Both the position numbers and the translations under genes were made by a program. This document shows, one piece after another, positions 19,700-28,418 of a stretch of DNA of 34,660 bases; positions within the stretch are counted from its first letter, which is position 1, and every line of letters starts with the position of its first letter. The notes beneath the pieces were generated by a model. It saw only the letters and a program-made list of their open reading frames with translations, was not told the DNA's origin and searched no databases. Source of the DNA: Deferrisomatales bacterium (lineage in GTDB: Bacteria > Desulfobacterota > Deferrisomatia > Deferrisomatales > JARGFW01); NCBI GenBank assembly GCA_029211085.1, contig JARGFW010000030.1, positions 1 through 34,660 on the forward strand. Direction: 5' to 3'.

Positions 19700-21502
19700 A
19701 TGCTGGAAAGACGCTTGCACAGGGTTTCGGGGGACGGAGGGGACCGCCGGGGGTGCCCCTACTTCGGCAACGGCGAAGCCGGCTGTGGGGTGGGCTTCGA
19801 CCACTCCTCGGCCGCGGACGTGGAGAGGATGGTGCGGTTCTGCAGCGGCCGCTTCAGCCAGTGCTTCCGGTACGCGGTCCTCTCCCACGGCAATCCGGGG
19901 TGCGGCGACGGCTCCCTGGGGCTGGAACTGGCGACGGCCAGCGTGGCCTGGGACGTGCTGCAGCACGAGTTGCGCTCTCCCCTGGCGGCGATCACCGCGG
20001 CGGCCGAGGTGCTGGCACGGATGCCCGACGACGCCGGTGCCGCGCGGTCCCGTTTCGTGTCGATCATTCAACAGGAATCGGGCCGGATGCGGCACACGGT
20101 GGAGGCGCTGTTCGACGGCGTGAACCAGTGCACGGAATCCAGAGTGGACGTAGCGGAACCGCATCATCCATCCGAAGGGAGGAGTAACAGCATGGCAAAA
20201 GGCAGGTGGAACAAGGGCTGGCGTGTGGTTCTGGCGGGCACCGGCATCAACCTGGCGTTGGGCATCCTCTACGCGTGGTCGATCTTCAAGAGCGCGATCC
20301 ACTTCTCGATCGAAGCCGGCGGGCCCGGCGCCTTCCAGTGGGACCTGGCGGCGATCAACGACCCCTACGCGGTGTGCTGCCTGGTCTTCGCGTTCGCCAT
20401 GATCGCCGGCGGCCGGGTGCAGGACCGCTTCGGACCCCGGCTGACGGCGATGGCGGGGGGCCTGTTGGTGGGTGCGGGCTTCCTGCTGATGTCCCTCTCC
20501 ACCGCCTACGTCATGTGGGTGCTCGGCTTCGGGGTGCTGGCCGGGTTGGGCATCGGCTTCGGCTACAGCGCCGCCACGCCGCCGGCGCTGAAGTGGTTCC
20601 CGCCGAAACAGACCGGCCTGGTGGCCGGGGTGGTGGTGAGCGGCTTCGGGCTCGCCTCGGTGTACATCGCGCCCCTGGCCAAGGTCCTGCTCGGCACCGT
20701 GGGGCTCCAGACCTCGATGCTGATCTTCGGCGTCGCGTTCGCCATCGTGGTGGGCCTGCTCTCACTGCTGCTGGTCAACCCGGATGCGGCCGCCGGCCCC
20801 GCCCGGGCCGGTCAGGATCCGGTCGTGGCAGCCAGCGTGTCCGGCCTCACTCCGACCCAGGTGCTCCGGACACCGGGTTTCTACGCCCTGTGGCTGGTGT
20901 TCTTCGCGGCCTCGGGTGCCGGGCTGATGGTGATCGGGTCCGTGGCGGGCATGGCCAAGGCCAGCCTCGGCGAAGCGGCGTTCGTGGCGGTGGCGGTGCT
21001 GGCGGTGGGCAACGCTTCGGGGCGCATCGTGGCCGGGGTGCTCTCCGACAAGATCGGGCGCGGCCTGACCCTGGCGATCATGCTGCTGTTCCAGGCGGTG
21101 CTGATGTACGCCGCCGCCGCCGGCATCCAGAGCTACGGGCCCACGGCACTGGTGGTCCTGGCCGGGCTCATCGGTTTCAACTACGGCACCAACCTGTCCC
21201 TGTTCCCCTCGTTCGCCAAGGATCGCTGGGGCATGGCCAACTTCGGCACCAACTACGGGCTGCTGTTCTCCGCCTGGGGGGTCGGTGGCCTGGTCGCGGG
21301 ACGCGTCAGTCAGATGCTGGTGGCCTCGTCCGGCAGCTTCAACTCCTCGTTTCTGATCGCCTGCAGCTCGCTGCTGATCGCCGCTACCATCGCACTGAGC
21401 CTGGAAGACAGCCGCAGACCCATCCTGGTTCTGCTGCGCAACCACTCTCCCCTGCGGGGCCGTGTCGCGGCCCAGGGGGATCGGCCCCGCAAGGTGGCTT
21501 GA
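19700..21502 (+). CDS. Cys-rich + orphan HisKA-like module in frame with an OFA-type MFS transporter (possible fusion; internal start at 20192)
   Basis: ATG 19700 follows GGGAGGTG. No stop before 21502. N-part: CPYF...FCSGRFSQCFRY...DVLQHELRSPLAAITAAAEVLARM. MFS part from ATG 20192, with its own GGGAGGAG, is 436 aa: NLALGILYAWSIFKSAI...GGRVQDRFGPRLTAMAGG. Confidence 0.85.
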   Translation: MLERRLHRVSGDGGDRRGCPYFGNGEAGCGVGFDHSSAADVERMVRFCSGRFSQCFRYAVLSHGNPGCGDGSLGLELATASVAWDVLQHELRSPLAAITAAAEVLARMPDDAGAARSRFVSIIQQESGRMRHTVEALFDGVNQCTESRVDVAEPHHPSEGRSNSMAKGRWNKGWRVVLAGTGINLALGILYAWSIFKSAIHFSIEAGGPGAFQWDLAAINDPYAVCCLVFAFAMIAGGRVQDRFGPRLTAMAGGLLVGAGFLLMSLSTAYVMWVLGFGVLAGLGIGFGYSAATPPALKWFPPKQTGLVAGVVVSGFGLASVYIAPLAKVLLGTVGLQTSMLIFGVAFAIVVGLLSLLLVNPDAAAGPARAGQDPVVAASVSGLTPTQVLRTPGFYALWLVFFAASGAGLMVIGSVAGMAKASLGEAAFVAVAVLAVGNASGRIVAGVLSDKIGRGLTLAIMLLFQAVLMYAAAAGIQSYGPTALVVLAGLIGFNYGTNLSLFPSFAKDRWGMANFGTNYGLLFSAWGVGGLVAGRVSQMLVASSGSFNSSFLIACSSLLIAATIALSLEDSRRPILVLLRNHSPLRGRVAAQGDRPRKVA

Positions 21503-21533
21503 TCCGGCCGGTGCATGGGCGCCCGGCAAGGCA

Positions 21534-21572
21534 ACTGCGGCGGGACCTTCGGGTCCCGCCGCAGTGGTTTTG
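21534..21572 (+). terminator. Perfect 14-bp hairpin with TTCG loop, then GGTTTTGG
   Basis: ACTGCGGCGGGACC-TTCG-GGTCCCGCCGCAGT between the convergent MFS and XDH-family genes. Confidence 0.85.
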
Positions 21573-21653
21573 GCGCATGGAACAGCGCTTTTTCGTCGCG
21601 TGGTGCGGCGTAGCCAGGGAGGATCCGGGCGTCTCCTCCGCGGGGGCCGGTGA

Positions 21654-23966
21654 TCAGGGGGTTTCTCGGGAACGATCTTCCGCTTCCCGTTTCTCCTTGA
21701 GCGCACGCCAGACTTTCTCGTAGCTCAGCGGCAGGCTGTTCACCCGCACTCCCATGGCGTCGAAGATGGCGTTGGAGAAACAGCCCATGGTCGGGTTGGT
21801 GGATCCCTCGCCGATCTCCTTGACCCCCCAGGGGCTGCTGATCTCGTGGCTGTCCACCACCTCCGACTGGATCGGCGGCATGTCCAGGGCGGTGACCAGC
21901 CGGTAGTTGGCGAGCTCGGCGTTGCGGATCTTGCCCTTGTCGTCGAACAGCACCTGCTCCCAGACGGTTTCGCCCAGGCCCATGGCCAGGGCGCCGTGCA
22001 CCTGGCCGTGGAGCAGGCGGGGGTTGATCACCTTGCCGCAGTCGTGCACGTCCCACACCCCGACCACGGTGACCTCCCCGGTTTCCTCGTCGATCTGCAC
22101 CTCACCCACCTGCACCCCGAAACTGTAGGACGGTGAGGTGCCCACCGCGGCGCCCTTGAACGTGCCGCCCAGTTTGGGGGGGTGGTAGGAGCCCTTGCCG
22201 GTGAGGGGCCCCTTGAGCACGAAGAACTTGCGGGCCACCTCTTCGAAGGAGAGGGTCTTGGCCTTTCTGGACCGGGAAAACACCACGCCGTCCTGGCAGT
22301 CCAGGTCGTCGGCGGGGATGCTGAGCATGAACGACGCCAGTTCGAGGATCTGCGCCTTGATCTGCTCTCCGGCCTGTTTCACCGCGGCGCCGCTCATCAC
22401 GGTCTGCCGGCTGGCATAGGCGCCGAAGTCATGGGGCGTGATCTGGGTATCCGCGGCGACGATCTTCATCTCCTCGTAGCGGTAGCCCATGGCTTCGGCG
22501 GCCATCTGGCAGAGGATGGTGTCGGAGCCCTGGCCGATGTCGGTGGCACCGGTGTAGAGGGTCGCCGCGGTGCCGTCCTCGTGCACGGTGATGATGGCCG
22601 CCGCCTGGGGCAGGTCGGTGCGGTAGATCGGGTAGCCGGCGCCGCTGACGAAGCTGCCGGTGGCCGCGCCGATGCCGCGGCCGTGGGTGCGGTTGGCCTT
22701 CTTCTGGTCCCAGCCCGAGATCTCCCGGGCCCGCTCCAGGCACTGGCGCATCTCGCAGGAGTTGACGATGAAGTCGTTGGGGGTGACCGTGTCGGGCCGC
22801 CGCGCGTTGCGGATGCGGATCTCCATGGGGTCGATCCCCAGCTCCTTGGCCACGTTGTCCAGGTGGCTCTCGAAGGCGTACTTGGGCTGGGGTGCGCCGT
22901 GGCCGCGCTGGGCGCCGCACGCGGGCAGGTTGGTGTAGACCCGGTGCATGTCGAACTTGTAGTGGTCGAACTCGTAGGTGAGCGGCAGCAGGGCGCCGGC
23001 GTAGTAGGCGGTGGCGATGCCGAGGCTGGTGTAGGCGCCACCGTCCATGATGAAGTTGGCCTTGGCGCCGAGGATCTTGCCTTCTTTCGTCACCCCGGTG
23101 GTGATCTCCATGTGCTGGGCGTGGCGGCCCCGGTTGTGGGCGAACATCTCGGCGCGGTCGTAGAACATCCGCACCGGCCGCCCGGTCAGCCGCGCCAGCA
23201 CGGTGCCGGCGAACTCCAGGCCCGTGGGCTCGAGTTTGCCGCCGAACCCGCCCCCCACGTGGGGTTTGATGATGCGCACGTCGCCCATGGGCATGCCGAA
23301 CTCCCGGGCGATGTAGTACTGGAAGTAGTGGGGTGACTGGGTGCTGGAGTAGATGGTGAGCTTCTCGCCGTCCCACATGCAGGTGGCCGAGTGGGGTTCG
23401 ATCGGCGCCTGGTAGGTGCGCTGTCCCAGGAAGGTGTCGGTGCGCACCAGGTAGGCCTCCGCGAACGCCTTCTCCACGTCGCCGAACTCCTGGTGGATCT
23501 CGGTGTTGATGTTGCGCGCGTACTCCTCCTGGACCAGGGGCTGCCCTTCGTCCATGGCGTGGAGGAAGTCGAGCACCGCGGGCAGCACTTCGTACTCCAC
23601 CTTGATCGCCCGCAGGGCCTCGTAGCAGGTGTCCCGGTCCACGCACGCCACGGCGGCCACCTTGTCGCCGACGAAACGCACCTTGTCGATGCAGAAGATG
23701 TTCTCGTCCCAGCGTGCCGGGCTGATGCCGTACTTTAGGTCCGGCACGTCCCGGTGGGTGATCACCGCCTTGACCCCCGGGAGCTTCTCCGCCTCGGACG
23801 TGTCGATGGACAGGATCCGCGCGTGGGCGTGGGGGCTGGTGAGGATCTTGCCGAACAGCATGTTGGGGAACGTGAGGTCGCCGCTGTACTTGGCGGCGCC
23901 GGTGACCTTGTCCCGGCCGTCGATGCGCGGCACGCTGCGGCCGATGACCTTGTAGGATTTGCTCAT
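21654..23966 (-). CDS. Xanthine dehydrogenase-family molybdopterin-binding subunit
   Basis: MSKSYKVIGRSVPRIDGRDKVTGAAKYSGDL...; GGGFGGKLEP; YTNLPACGAQRGHGAPQ; GATDIGQGSDT; PWGVKEIGEGS. ATG overlaps the upstream gene's stop. Confidence 0.95.
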   Translation of the reverse strand: MSKSYKVIGRSVPRIDGRDKVTGAAKYSGDLTFPNMLFGKILTSPHAHARILSIDTSEAEKLPGVKAVITHRDVPDLKYGISPARWDENIFCIDKVRFVGDKVAAVACVDRDTCYEALRAIKVEYEVLPAVLDFLHAMDEGQPLVQEEYARNINTEIHQEFGDVEKAFAEAYLVRTDTFLGQRTYQAPIEPHSATCMWDGEKLTIYSSTQSPHYFQYYIAREFGMPMGDVRIIKPHVGGGFGGKLEPTGLEFAGTVLARLTGRPVRMFYDRAEMFAHNRGRHAQHMEITTGVTKEGKILGAKANFIMDGGAYTSLGIATAYYAGALLPLTYEFDHYKFDMHRVYTNLPACGAQRGHGAPQPKYAFESHLDNVAKELGIDPMEIRIRNARRPDTVTPNDFIVNSCEMRQCLERAREISGWDQKKANRTHGRGIGAATGSFVSGAGYPIYRTDLPQAAAIITVHEDGTAATLYTGATDIGQGSDTILCQMAAEAMGYRYEEMKIVAADTQITPHDFGAYASRQTVMSGAAVKQAGEQIKAQILELASFMLSIPADDLDCQDGVVFSRSRKAKTLSFEEVARKFFVLKGPLTGKGSYHPPKLGGTFKGAAVGTSPSYSFGVQVGEVQIDEETGEVTVVGVWDVHDCGKVINPRLLHGQVHGALAMGLGETVWEQVLFDDKGKIRNAELANYRLVTALDMPPIQSEVVDSHEISSPWGVKEIGEGSTNPTMGCFSNAIFDAMGVRVNSLPLSYEKVWRALKEKREAEDRSRETP

Positions 23967-24559
23967 CGGGATCCTCCGTTGCCCACGGATGGGCGAGTGC
24001 CGCGGTCGCAGGACGCGATGGAGCGGCCTTGCGCAGCGGCAGGTGCGTCGTCCTCTGGTACCACCCGCCCCTCGGCGGCGGCCAGGACCGCCTCGACGAT
24101 GTGCACGTAGCCGGTGCAGCGGCACAGGTTGCCGGCGATCGCCTCGCGGACCTGGTGCTCGGTGGGGTGGGGGTTGCGGGTCAGCAGGGCCTTGGCGGAG
24201 AGCACCATGCCCGGGGTGCAGTAACCGCACTGCACGGCGCCGTAGTTGACCATCGCCTCCTGGATCGCGTCGAGCTTGCCGTTTTGCGCCACCCCCTCCA
24301 CCGTGGTGATCTCCCGGCCGTCTGCCTCCACCGCCAGCACCATGCACGAGTCGACGGGTTTGCCGTCGATCAACACCGTGCAAGAGCCGCAGTCGCCGAG
24401 CTCGCAGCCCTTCTTGGTGCCGGTGAGCTCCAGCTGGTCGCGCAGCGCGTTGGTCAGGGTGGTGTTGCCCTTGACCATCAGCGAGTGCTCGTCGCCGTTT
24501 ACCTCGAGGGTGATCAGGTAGCGCTTCACCCCGTGCTTGTCGGTCACACTCTGTGTCAT
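23963..24559 (-). CDS. (2Fe-2S)-binding subunit, xanthine dehydrogenase family
   Basis: CELGDCGSCTVLIDG and CGYCTPGMVLSA...CRCTGY motifs. Confidence 0.96.
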   Translation of the reverse strand: MTQSVTDKHGVKRYLITLEVNGDEHSLMVKGNTTLTNALRDQLELTGTKKGCELGDCGSCTVLIDGKPVDSCMVLAVEADGREITTVEGVAQNGKLDAIQEAMVNYGAVQCGYCTPGMVLSAKALLTRNPHPTEHQVREAIAGNLCRCTGYVHIVEAVLAAAEGRVVPEDDAPAAAQGRSIASCDRGTRPSVGNGGSR

Positions 24560-24571
24560 CTCGTTTCCTCC

Positions 24572-25441
24572 CTACCCGTGGCCTTCGTCGATCGCCTTGC
24601 GCAGGGCGCGCTTGGTGAGCACCTCCACCAGGTTGCGGCGGTACTCGGCGGAGCCACGGATGCTGTCCCGGGGCCGGCTCTCCTCCCCGGCGAGAACCCC
24701 GGCTCGCGCCAGGACCTCGTCGCTGATGGTGCGACCCGTGAGGAACTCCTCTGCGCGCCGCGCCCGCAAGACCGTGGGGGCTGCCGAGGACAGGGCGATG
24801 CGGGCCTCCACCAGGGTGTCGCCATCCACGGTGACCGCGACGGCCGAGCCGGCCACGGCCAGGGCGCCGGAGCGGCGCAGCCCGAACTTGATGTAGGTGC
24901 TGCCGGTGGCGCGCTGGTCGGGGATGGTGATCTCGGTGAGAACCTCCCCCCGGGCCAGGACGCTCTGCGCGGAGCCGACGAAGAACTCCTCCAGGGGCAG
25001 CGTGCGTTCCCCGGCGGCGGAGACCAGGCGGATCGTCGCCTGGAGGGCCACGAGAATCGGGGGAAGATCCGCAGACGGCACCGCGTTGGCGATGTTGCCG
25101 CCGATCGTGCCCAGGTTGCGGATCTGGTTGGACGCCATCTGGTGGGCCGCCTGGGACACCGAGAGGTAGCGCTCCTGGAGCAGCGGCGAGGTGTAGATGC
25201 CGTTCTGGGTGACCAGGGCCCCGATCACCACCCCTCGGCCCGGCACGTGGCGGATCTCCCGCAGTGCATCCAGATGCTTCAGCGACACCAGGTGCTGGGG
25301 GGTCAGTTTCCACTGCTTCATCTTGTGCACCAGGTCCGTGCCCCCGGCCAGCACCACAGCCTTGTCTCCCAGCTCGGCAAGCAGGGCGCAGACCTCGCCC
25401 AGGCTCTCCGGGGCGTGGTACTCGAAATCGGGCATGTTCAT
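24572..25441 (-). CDS. FAD-binding subunit, xanthine dehydrogenase family
   Basis: VLAGGTDL, IGALVTQNGI, NLGTIGGNIANAVPSADLPP motifs. Confidence 0.94.
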   Translation of the reverse strand: MNMPDFEYHAPESLGEVCALLAELGDKAVVLAGGTDLVHKMKQWKLTPQHLVSLKHLDALREIRHVPGRGVVIGALVTQNGIYTSPLLQERYLSVSQAAHQMASNQIRNLGTIGGNIANAVPSADLPPILVALQATIRLVSAAGERTLPLEEFFVGSAQSVLARGEVLTEITIPDQRATGSTYIKFGLRRSGALAVAGSAVAVTVDGDTLVEARIALSSAAPTVLRARRAEEFLTGRTISDEVLARAGVLAGEESRPRDSIRGSAEYRRNLVEVLTKRALRKAIDEGHG

Positions 25442-25560
25442 GGGCTATCTCCCTGCTCGGTGTCCTGGCGAGGTCGGGATCCGCAACAGCGTGGCGGCCG
25501 TCGCAAATCCCCGTGCTCATTTCTCTACGGTTTAGTATGGTGAACAAAGATAGGACCAGA

Positions 25561-25588
25561 AGTCTACCAGACAATGCACGGGAGTCAA
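25561..25588 (-). promoter_or_regulatory. Candidate sigma-70 promoter of the XDH-family operon
   Basis: Minus strand TTGACT - 16 nt - TAGACT in an AT-rich intergenic region. Confidence 0.45.
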
Positions 25589-25839
25589 GCCGCAATATCA
25601 ATGAAAGATATGGCTCATGTCCTAATTTTGTTGACCGTGCAGTGGTGCAACCGATGCATGGTTTCTCTGACTGAACGATCCGGAGGGGCGCCCCGCAGGG
25701 GGGTTCCCGGGCGCAGTCCACCGGCTCCGGCCACCTCTGCACCGGAGGCGGTCGGGCGCCCGGGGCCTGGCCGGGTGCCCCGCCGCCGGGGCGGCACGTC
25801 GGTTTCGCTATGGGGAAACGGGGTCCCGGGGGGGCCGGG

Positions 25840-27045
25840 TCAGTCCAGGGCGTCGTGGTCCCGCACGCCGATCAGGTAGAGGATGCTGTCCAGGCCCAGG
25901 CTGGAGATGGACTGGCGCGCACCCTCCCGCACGGTGGGTTTGGCGTGGAACGCGATGCCCAGCCCGGACATCCTCAACATGGGCAGGTCGTTGGCGCCGT
26001 CGCCCACGGCGATCACCTGCTCCAGCCGGATGTTCTCCTGCCGGGCGATGGTCTCCAGCAGCTGCGCCTTCCGTTCGCCGTCGATGATCTCGCCCCGCAC
26101 CCGCCCCGTGAGCTTGCCGTCCACGATCTCCAGGTCGTTGGCGAAGGCGTAGTCCATGCCCAGCCGTTGTTGCAGGTGTTGGGCGAAGTAGGCGAAGCCA
26201 CCGGAGACGATGGCGGTCTTCAGCCCCAGGACCTTGAGGTGGGTGAACAGGCGCTCGAGTCCCTCGGTGAAGCGCAGGCGTGCGGCGATCTCCGGGAGCA
26301 CGGCGGCATCCAGGCCGGCCAGCAGGCGCAGGCGCTGCTGGAGGCTCTGCTTGAAATCGACCTCGCCGCGCATGGCGGCTGCGGTGATCGCGGCGACCTG
26401 CTTGCCCACGCCGGCGACGGCGGCCAGTTCGTCGATCACCTCCTGCTGGATCAACGTGGAGTCCATGTCGAACACCACCAGCCGGCGGTAGCGCCGGAAC
26501 AGGTCATCCTTCTGGAAGGCGATGTCGATGCCGACCTTGCGGGAGATCTCCAGGAACGCGCGGTGCATCTCTCCCGTGTCGGTTGCCTCTCCGCGCACCG
26601 ACAGTTCGATGCAGGTGCGCCGTCGGGTCTGCGGGTGGGCGCGCCGGGAGAGCCGGGTGATGCGATCGATGTTGAGGTTGTTCGCGGATACCACCGCGGC
26701 GACCCGGGCGATGTGGTCGGCGGTGATCACGCGCCCCAGCAGGCTGATGGAGAAGTAGGCCTTGCCGCCGCGGCCGACCCAGTGGGCGTACTCGTCGGCG
26801 GTGATCGGCGTGAACCGTACTTGGAGGCCGCGGCCGTGGAGGTGAAAGAGGAGATCCTTGAGCACCGGTGCGCGCACCTTGCGTTTGGGGATCTCGATCA
26901 GGATGCCGAGGGTGAGCATGCGGTGGATGACGGCCTGCCCGATGTCCAGGACGCTGACGTCGTGGTCCGAGAGGATGGGCATCAGCGCGGCGGTAAGCCC
27001 CGGTGCGTCTTCTCCGGTCACCTGGATCAGGATGATCTCACTCAC
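25840..27045 (-). CDS. serB: Phosphoserine phosphatase with N-terminal ACT region
   Basis: VVFDMDSTLIQQEVIDELA; TAIVSGGFAYFA; AVGDGANDLPML; N-terminal ACT-like ILIQVTGEDAPGLTAAL. Confidence 0.94.
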   Translation of the reverse strand: MSEIILIQVTGEDAPGLTAALMPILSDHDVSVLDIGQAVIHRMLTLGILIEIPKRKVRAPVLKDLLFHLHGRGLQVRFTPITADEYAHWVGRGGKAYFSISLLGRVITADHIARVAAVVSANNLNIDRITRLSRRAHPQTRRRTCIELSVRGEATDTGEMHRAFLEISRKVGIDIAFQKDDLFRRYRRLVVFDMDSTLIQQEVIDELAAVAGVGKQVAAITAAAMRGEVDFKQSLQQRLRLLAGLDAAVLPEIAARLRFTEGLERLFTHLKVLGLKTAIVSGGFAYFAQHLQQRLGMDYAFANDLEIVDGKLTGRVRGEIIDGERKAQLLETIARQENIRLEQVIAVGDGANDLPMLRMSGLGIAFHAKPTVREGARQSISSLGLDSILYLIGVRDHDALD

Positions 27046-27144
27046 GCTGCTGCCCCTCTGCAGGGGGCGTCGCCACGGGTCACGAGGGGGCGGCCGTCAC
27101 CGCCGGAGCAGGGCGCGGCGGCGCGGGGTGACCCCATCGCCACC

Positions 27145-28329
27145 TCAGCCCACGACCCGCTGCAGCGCCCGCTGGAAACCGGGCAGGCTGCGCTCCACCG
27201 TGTCGAAGGCGCAGCAGTAGGCGAGGCGGAAATGCCCCGGCCCGCCGAAACCGCTGCCGGGCACCGCCAGGATGTTCTCCTTCTGGAGTTCCCGGACGAA
27301 CGCCACGTCGTCGTCGATGGGGCTGCGGGGGAACAGGTAGAAGGCTCCCTCCGGCAGGCGGCAGTGGTAGCCCGCAGCGGTCAGGCCCTGGTGCAGCCGG
27401 TCCCGGTTGCGCTGGTAGAGGGACGTGTCCACGGACTGGCCCTGGAGGCGGGCCACGGCGCGCTGCATCAGGGCGGGGGCGTTGACGTAGCCGAGAATCC
27501 GGTTGGTCAGGGTCAGCGCCGCCACCAGGGTGTCCGCCTCGGGGATCGACGGGTTCACCGCGATGTAGCCGATGCGCTCGCCGGGCAGGCTGAGGTCCTT
27601 GGAGTAGGAGGTGCACACCAGGGAGTTGGGGAAGATCGAGAAGATCCCCGGCGGGGTGAGGCCGCCGTAGGTGATGTTGCGGTAGGGCTCGTCGGAGATC
27701 AGGTGGATCACCCGGCCGTACTCCCACAGCTTGCGCTCCAGCAGATCCCGCAACTGCTCCAGGTTGTCGCGGGAGTAGACCTTGCCGGTGGGGTTGTTGG
27801 GGGAGTTGATGAGAACCGCACGGGTGCGGGGGGTGATCGCCGCCTCCAGGGCGCCGACGTCCAGGTCGAACGCCTCGGTGGTGTCCACGGTCTTCAGCAC
27901 GCCGCCGTGGTTGGACAGGTAGAAGTTGTACTCCACGAAGTACGGCCGCGGCACCACCACCTCGTCGCCGGGCTCGAGGATCGCGCGGAATACCGCGTTG
28001 AGGGCGCCGCCGGCCCCCACGGTCATGATCACGTGTTGGGCCCCGACGACCGCACCCTGGTCCAGAGAGACCTGCCGCGCCACCGCCTCCCGCACCTCGG
28101 GAAGGCCGGCGTTGGGCATGTAGCCGTGGCACCCCGGCGGGTCTTCCTCCACCAGCTCCCGCAGGGTCTGGCGGAACGCTTCCGGGGGGGCCAGGTTGGG
28201 GTTGCCGAGGCTGAAATCGAACACGTTTTCGGCCCCGAACTCTGCCTTGAGTCGGGCGCCTTCCTCGAACATCTTGCGAATCCACGACGATCGTTCCATG
28301 GCTTGGCGGATCTTCGGTGCGATGGGCAT
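27145..28329 (-). CDS. PLP-dependent class I aminotransferase
   Basis: FDFSLGNPNLAPP..., NSPNNPTGKVYS, SDEPYRNITYGG, SYSKDLSLPGERIGYIAV. Confidence 0.93.
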   Translation of the reverse strand: MPIAPKIRQAMERSSWIRKMFEEGARLKAEFGAENVFDFSLGNPNLAPPEAFRQTLRELVEEDPPGCHGYMPNAGLPEVREAVARQVSLDQGAVVGAQHVIMTVGAGGALNAVFRAILEPGDEVVVPRPYFVEYNFYLSNHGGVLKTVDTTEAFDLDVGALEAAITPRTRAVLINSPNNPTGKVYSRDNLEQLRDLLERKLWEYGRVIHLISDEPYRNITYGGLTPPGIFSIFPNSLVCTSYSKDLSLPGERIGYIAVNPSIPEADTLVAALTLTNRILGYVNAPALMQRAVARLQGQSVDTSLYQRNRDRLHQGLTAAGYHCRLPEGAFYLFPRSPIDDDVAFVRELQKENILAVPGSGFGGPGHFRLAYCCAFDTVERSLPGFQRALQRVVG

Positions 28330-28418
28330 GGGCTTCCTCTGTGTGGGTATGGGTGGGCTGCGCCGCTACCGGGTGCCATCCGCCGACCGGGCGGGAGCCT
28401 CCGGCACCGCGCCGTTCC

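Noticed and set aside
21654-25441. 4-hydroxybenzoyl-CoA reductase (hcrABC) assignment
   Set aside because: The FAD subunit is short and nearly Cys-free, lacking the additional 4Fe-4S insertion of HcrB; only XDH-family level is justified.
25640-25665. Possible sigma-54 promoter upstream of the XDH operon (minus strand CCATGCATCGGTTGCA)
   Set aside because: The -12 half resembles TTGCA but there is no GG at -24.
23967-25742. Upstream in-frame extension of the Mo-subunit ORF (21654..25742, 1362 aa)
   Set aside because: The extension overlaps the real 2Fe-2S and FAD genes in another frame; the Mo subunit clearly starts at MSKSYKVIG (23966).
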